From Nitrospira sp. (GTDB lineage: Bacteria; Nitrospirota; Nitrospiria; Nitrospirales; Nitrospiraceae), in NCBI GenBank assembly GCA_020216985.1, contig JAIWOH010000048.1:1-10000 (forward strand): a stretch of 10,000 bases of DNA, read 5' to 3'. How positions within the stretch are numbered: position 1 is the first letter of the stretch; each line of letters starts with the position of its first letter. The position numbers and the translations under genes were made by a program. This document shows positions 8,341 through 10,000 of this stretch, piece after piece. Below the pieces are notes generated by a model. That model did not search any database. It was not told the DNA's origin and was given only the letters and a program-made list of their open reading frames with translations.

Positions 8341-8502
8341 CCGCTGCGGGAACAAGACCGGTCTGACTCGCTCTCCTGACAAACAAGGAAGTGCCCTGCT
8401 CGCCTCCTGCCAACATCGGCCCTTCCCTCGGTTCTTCCCGCCGCTCACCGCACGTCACGCTCTTGCTCCGCCACGATACGGACCGCCGCCCATCATTGTC
8501 GG
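8341..8502. other. Convergent gap between the SurA_N gene and queA
   Basis: This 162-base spacer lies between two stop codons facing each other. It contains the perfect 10-base palindrome AGACCGGTCT at 8355-8364, but no hairpin followed by a T run on either strand, so no intrinsic terminator is recognised. Nothing else is seen in it. Confidence 0.45.
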
Positions 8503-9522
8503 CTAAAGAATCAACATCGCGTCGCCGTAGCTGTAGAAACGATACCGTTCCTTGACCGCCTCTTCGTAGGCGCGGCGAACCGATTCGACGCCGGCAAAGG
8601 CCGAGACCAACATAAGCAGAGTGGTCTTCGGAAGGTGAAAATTGGTCATGAGCGCGTCGACGGTCCGGAATTGAAAGCCCGGCGTGATAAACAGGCGGCT
8701 TTCTCCCTCGGTGGGAATGATCGCTCCCTGTTCCTGTGCAACGGTCTCCAATGTCCGTACCACGGTCGTGCCGACCGCCACGACCCGCCGACCGGCTTGT
8801 TTCGCCTGCATGACGGCCTCGGCGGCTTTCTCGCCTAGCTTGAATACCTCTCCATCCATCCGATGATCTTCAATTCGCTCCGTCACGACGGGTTTGAAGG
8901 TCCCCGGGCCGACGTGCAGTGTGACCGTCACCACGCGAATGGCCCGCTCGGCCAAACGGGTGAGCAGGTCCTCCGTAAAGTGCAAACCGGCCGTCGGAGC
9001 CGCAATCGCGCCCTGGTGAGCGGCAAAGACCGTTTGATACCAGCCATGGTCCTCGATCCCGGGACGCCGTTTGATATAGGGAGGGATCGGCATTTCACCG
9101 CATGCTCCCAACAGGTGAACGACGGGAATCGGACTCTCCACCTTCACAGCAGTACCCGCGGCATCGCGCTTCAGAACCGTCGCCCGGACTTCTCGATCAA
9201 ACTCTATCACCTGCCCGACGCGGAACGTCCCCTTGATCATCACCTCCCACACGTTGCCGCCGAGATCCTTGACGAACAACACTTCGACCGACGTGCCGGT
9301 CGGCAGTTTTTTACCCCGCATCCTGGCCGGCAGGACCTTCGTATCGTTCACGACCAACAGATCGCCGGGATCAAGCAAGGACGGAAGATCGGCGACGTGG
9401 CGATGGGATAATCGGCCGGTTTGTCGATCAAGCACCAGCAACCGCGCGCGATCGCGTGGAACGACGGGTTGTGACGCGATGAGCGACGGGTCGAACGGAA
9501 AATCGAATTCTGAGAGTCGCAT
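8503..9522 (-). CDS. queA: S-adenosylmethionine:tRNA ribosyltransferase-isomerase (QueA)
   Basis: Cytoplasmic enzyme of queuosine synthesis. It transfers and isomerises the ribosyl part of S-adenosylmethionine onto preQ1 at the tRNA wobble base (G34 of GUN anticodons), giving epoxyqueuosine. 339 residues from the ATG, close to the usual 340-356. Family motifs: VVNDTKVLPARMRG (57-70), PIPPYIKR (145-152), WYQTVFAAHQGAIAAPTAGLHFT (161-183), TLHVGPGTFKPV (201-212), VGTTVVRTLE (250-259), TNFHLPKTTLLMLVSAFAG (293-311) and the C-terminal FYSYGDAMLI. E. coli has MHSE where this protein has MDGE (222-225), a position that I recall as variable. The ATG shares its first base with the last base of the spoIID stop (TGATG); a TTG one codon earlier is possible but less likely. 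No good Shine-Dalgarno is present, so translation is probably coupled to the upstream gene. queA is a single-copy core gene; the later step enzymes are not in this window. Confidence 0.97.
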   Translation of the reverse strand: MRLSEFDFPFDPSLIASQPVVPRDRARLLVLDRQTGRLSHRHVADLPSLLDPGDLLVVNDTKVLPARMRGKKLPTGTSVEVLFVKDLGGNVWEVMIKGTFRVGQVIEFDREVRATVLKRDAAGTAVKVESPIPVVHLLGACGEMPIPPYIKRRPGIEDHGWYQTVFAAHQGAIAAPTAGLHFTEDLLTRLAERAIRVVTVTLHVGPGTFKPVVTERIEDHRMDGEVFKLGEKAAEAVMQAKQAGRRVVAVGTTVVRTLETVAQEQGAIIPTEGESRLFITPGFQFRTVDALMTNFHLPKTTLLMLVSAFAGVESVRRAYEEAVKERYRFYSYGDAMLIL

Positions 9523-10000
9523 CAAAAAGCGGGCGTCGCCACAAGCGGAGGGAGCGGGGGAGCCTTGGTCAATGACGCATTACGCAATTCCGTTCCCGGA
9601 TAGTAGTAACGGAGGATGCTGGAGTACGAATAGCCCAATTCAGCCAGTTCCTTGGCCCCCCATTGGCAAAGACCGACCGCGTGACCGGCGCCGTAGCCGG
9701 AGAGGACGATCTCCTCGCCGAACGAATCGACGGTGAACTGCGTGCTGGGCACAACCGTATAGCCTACGGCCTTGCGAAGCTCCTCTCCACGCAGGATCAG
9801 TTCGCCTTTGGAATGGACGATCCGCAGCGTAGCCACGCGGCCCGAACGGCTGTAGGAGAGGGGCGCCAACGTGACGATCGCCCCGACATCGAAGCCCTGC
9901 CGGCGCAGATTCTGCTCCAACGTTTCGACCTTGAACGAGGCTTTCCATTGAAAATACGGAGACTCAAGGTCGAACGGGCATTCGACACCCTTCAAATACG
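9522..10000 (-). CDS. SpoIID/LytB-domain protein, N-terminal part cut by right window edge
   Basis: C-terminal part of a SpoIID-type protein. The family comprises peptidoglycan lytic transglycosylases acting on denuded glycan (SpoIID of B. subtilis) and relatives annotated as amidase enhancers (LytB). 158 codons are visible; the frame is open at the right edge and a TTG near 9995 is an internal leucine, not a start. The visible hallmarks are CPFDLESPYFQWKASF (9933-9980), which includes the Cys and DSPYxxW-like motif, and, at 9600-9698, GYGAGHAVGLCQWGAKELA followed by GYSYSSILRYYYPGTEL, the family's C-terminal signature. The tail is proline/alanine-rich. It must be an exported enzyme, but the signal peptide lies outside the window. 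The stop overlaps the queA start by one base. In a non-sporulating diderm it would act in ordinary wall remodelling, for example division or glycan turnover; this is inferred. Confidence 0.92.
   Translation of the reverse strand, partial: YLKGVECPFDLESPYFQWKASFKVETLEQNLRRQGFDVGAIVTLAPLSYSRSGRVATLRIVHSKGELILRGEELRKAVGYTVVPSTQFTVDSFGEEIVLSGYGAGHAVGLCQWGAKELAELGYSYSSILRYYYPGTELRNASLTKAPPLPPLVATPAF

Noticed and set aside
9523..9525. TTG one codon upstream as the start of queA.
   Set aside because: The adjacent ATG gives the usual QueA N-terminus (MRLSEFDF) and a typical TGATG stop/start overlap.

Overview
The window holds ordinary chromosomal core genes of a non-sporulating, diderm, GC-rich bacterium. 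Gene content, protein style and gene order (RDD - mreB - mreC - mreD - mrdA - rodA - rng, next to a SurA_N-type chaperone and a spoIID-queA pair) suggest a member of the Nitrospirota, probably Nitrospira-like. That assignment comes from recall of such genomes and was not tested by a search.

Region 1 (1-7340, minus strand) is one long gene train read right to left. It begins with a small RDD-family membrane protein and continues with the rod-shape elongasome: MreB (actin-like filament), MreC and MreD (membrane scaffold), PBP2/MrdA (transpeptidase) and RodA (SEDS glycosyltransferase). It ends with ribonuclease G (Rng), which is cut by the left edge. Genes are tightly packed. mreC/mreD and mrdA/rodA share ATGA stop/start overlaps, and the mrdA ribosome binding site overlaps the mreD stop codon. 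Several starts are not ATG: TTG for the RDD gene, GTG for mreB and GTG for mrdA. A plausible sigma70-type promoter with an extended -10 lies just upstream of the RDD gene and could drive the whole train.

Region 2 (7341-7641) is a divergent intergenic region of about 300 bases with candidate promoters facing both ways and a few small inverted repeats. Region 3 (7642-8340, plus strand) encodes a membrane-anchored periplasmic protein with a SurA/PpiD-type N-terminal chaperone domain but no parvulin (PPIase) domain.

Region 4 (8503-10000, minus strand) is a two-gene unit with touching genes: a SpoIID/LytB-type peptidoglycan enzyme, cut by the right edge, followed by queA, the S-adenosylmethionine:tRNA ribosyltransferase-isomerase of queuosine synthesis.

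Most of the window therefore serves lateral cell-wall synthesis and envelope maintenance, with RNA processing (Rng) and tRNA modification (QueA) attached. I found no mobile element, CRISPR array, RNA gene, defence island or convincing new system. The points worth a second look are gene linkages: RDD protein with the elongasome, a SurA_N protein without PPIase domain, and SpoIID with QueA.
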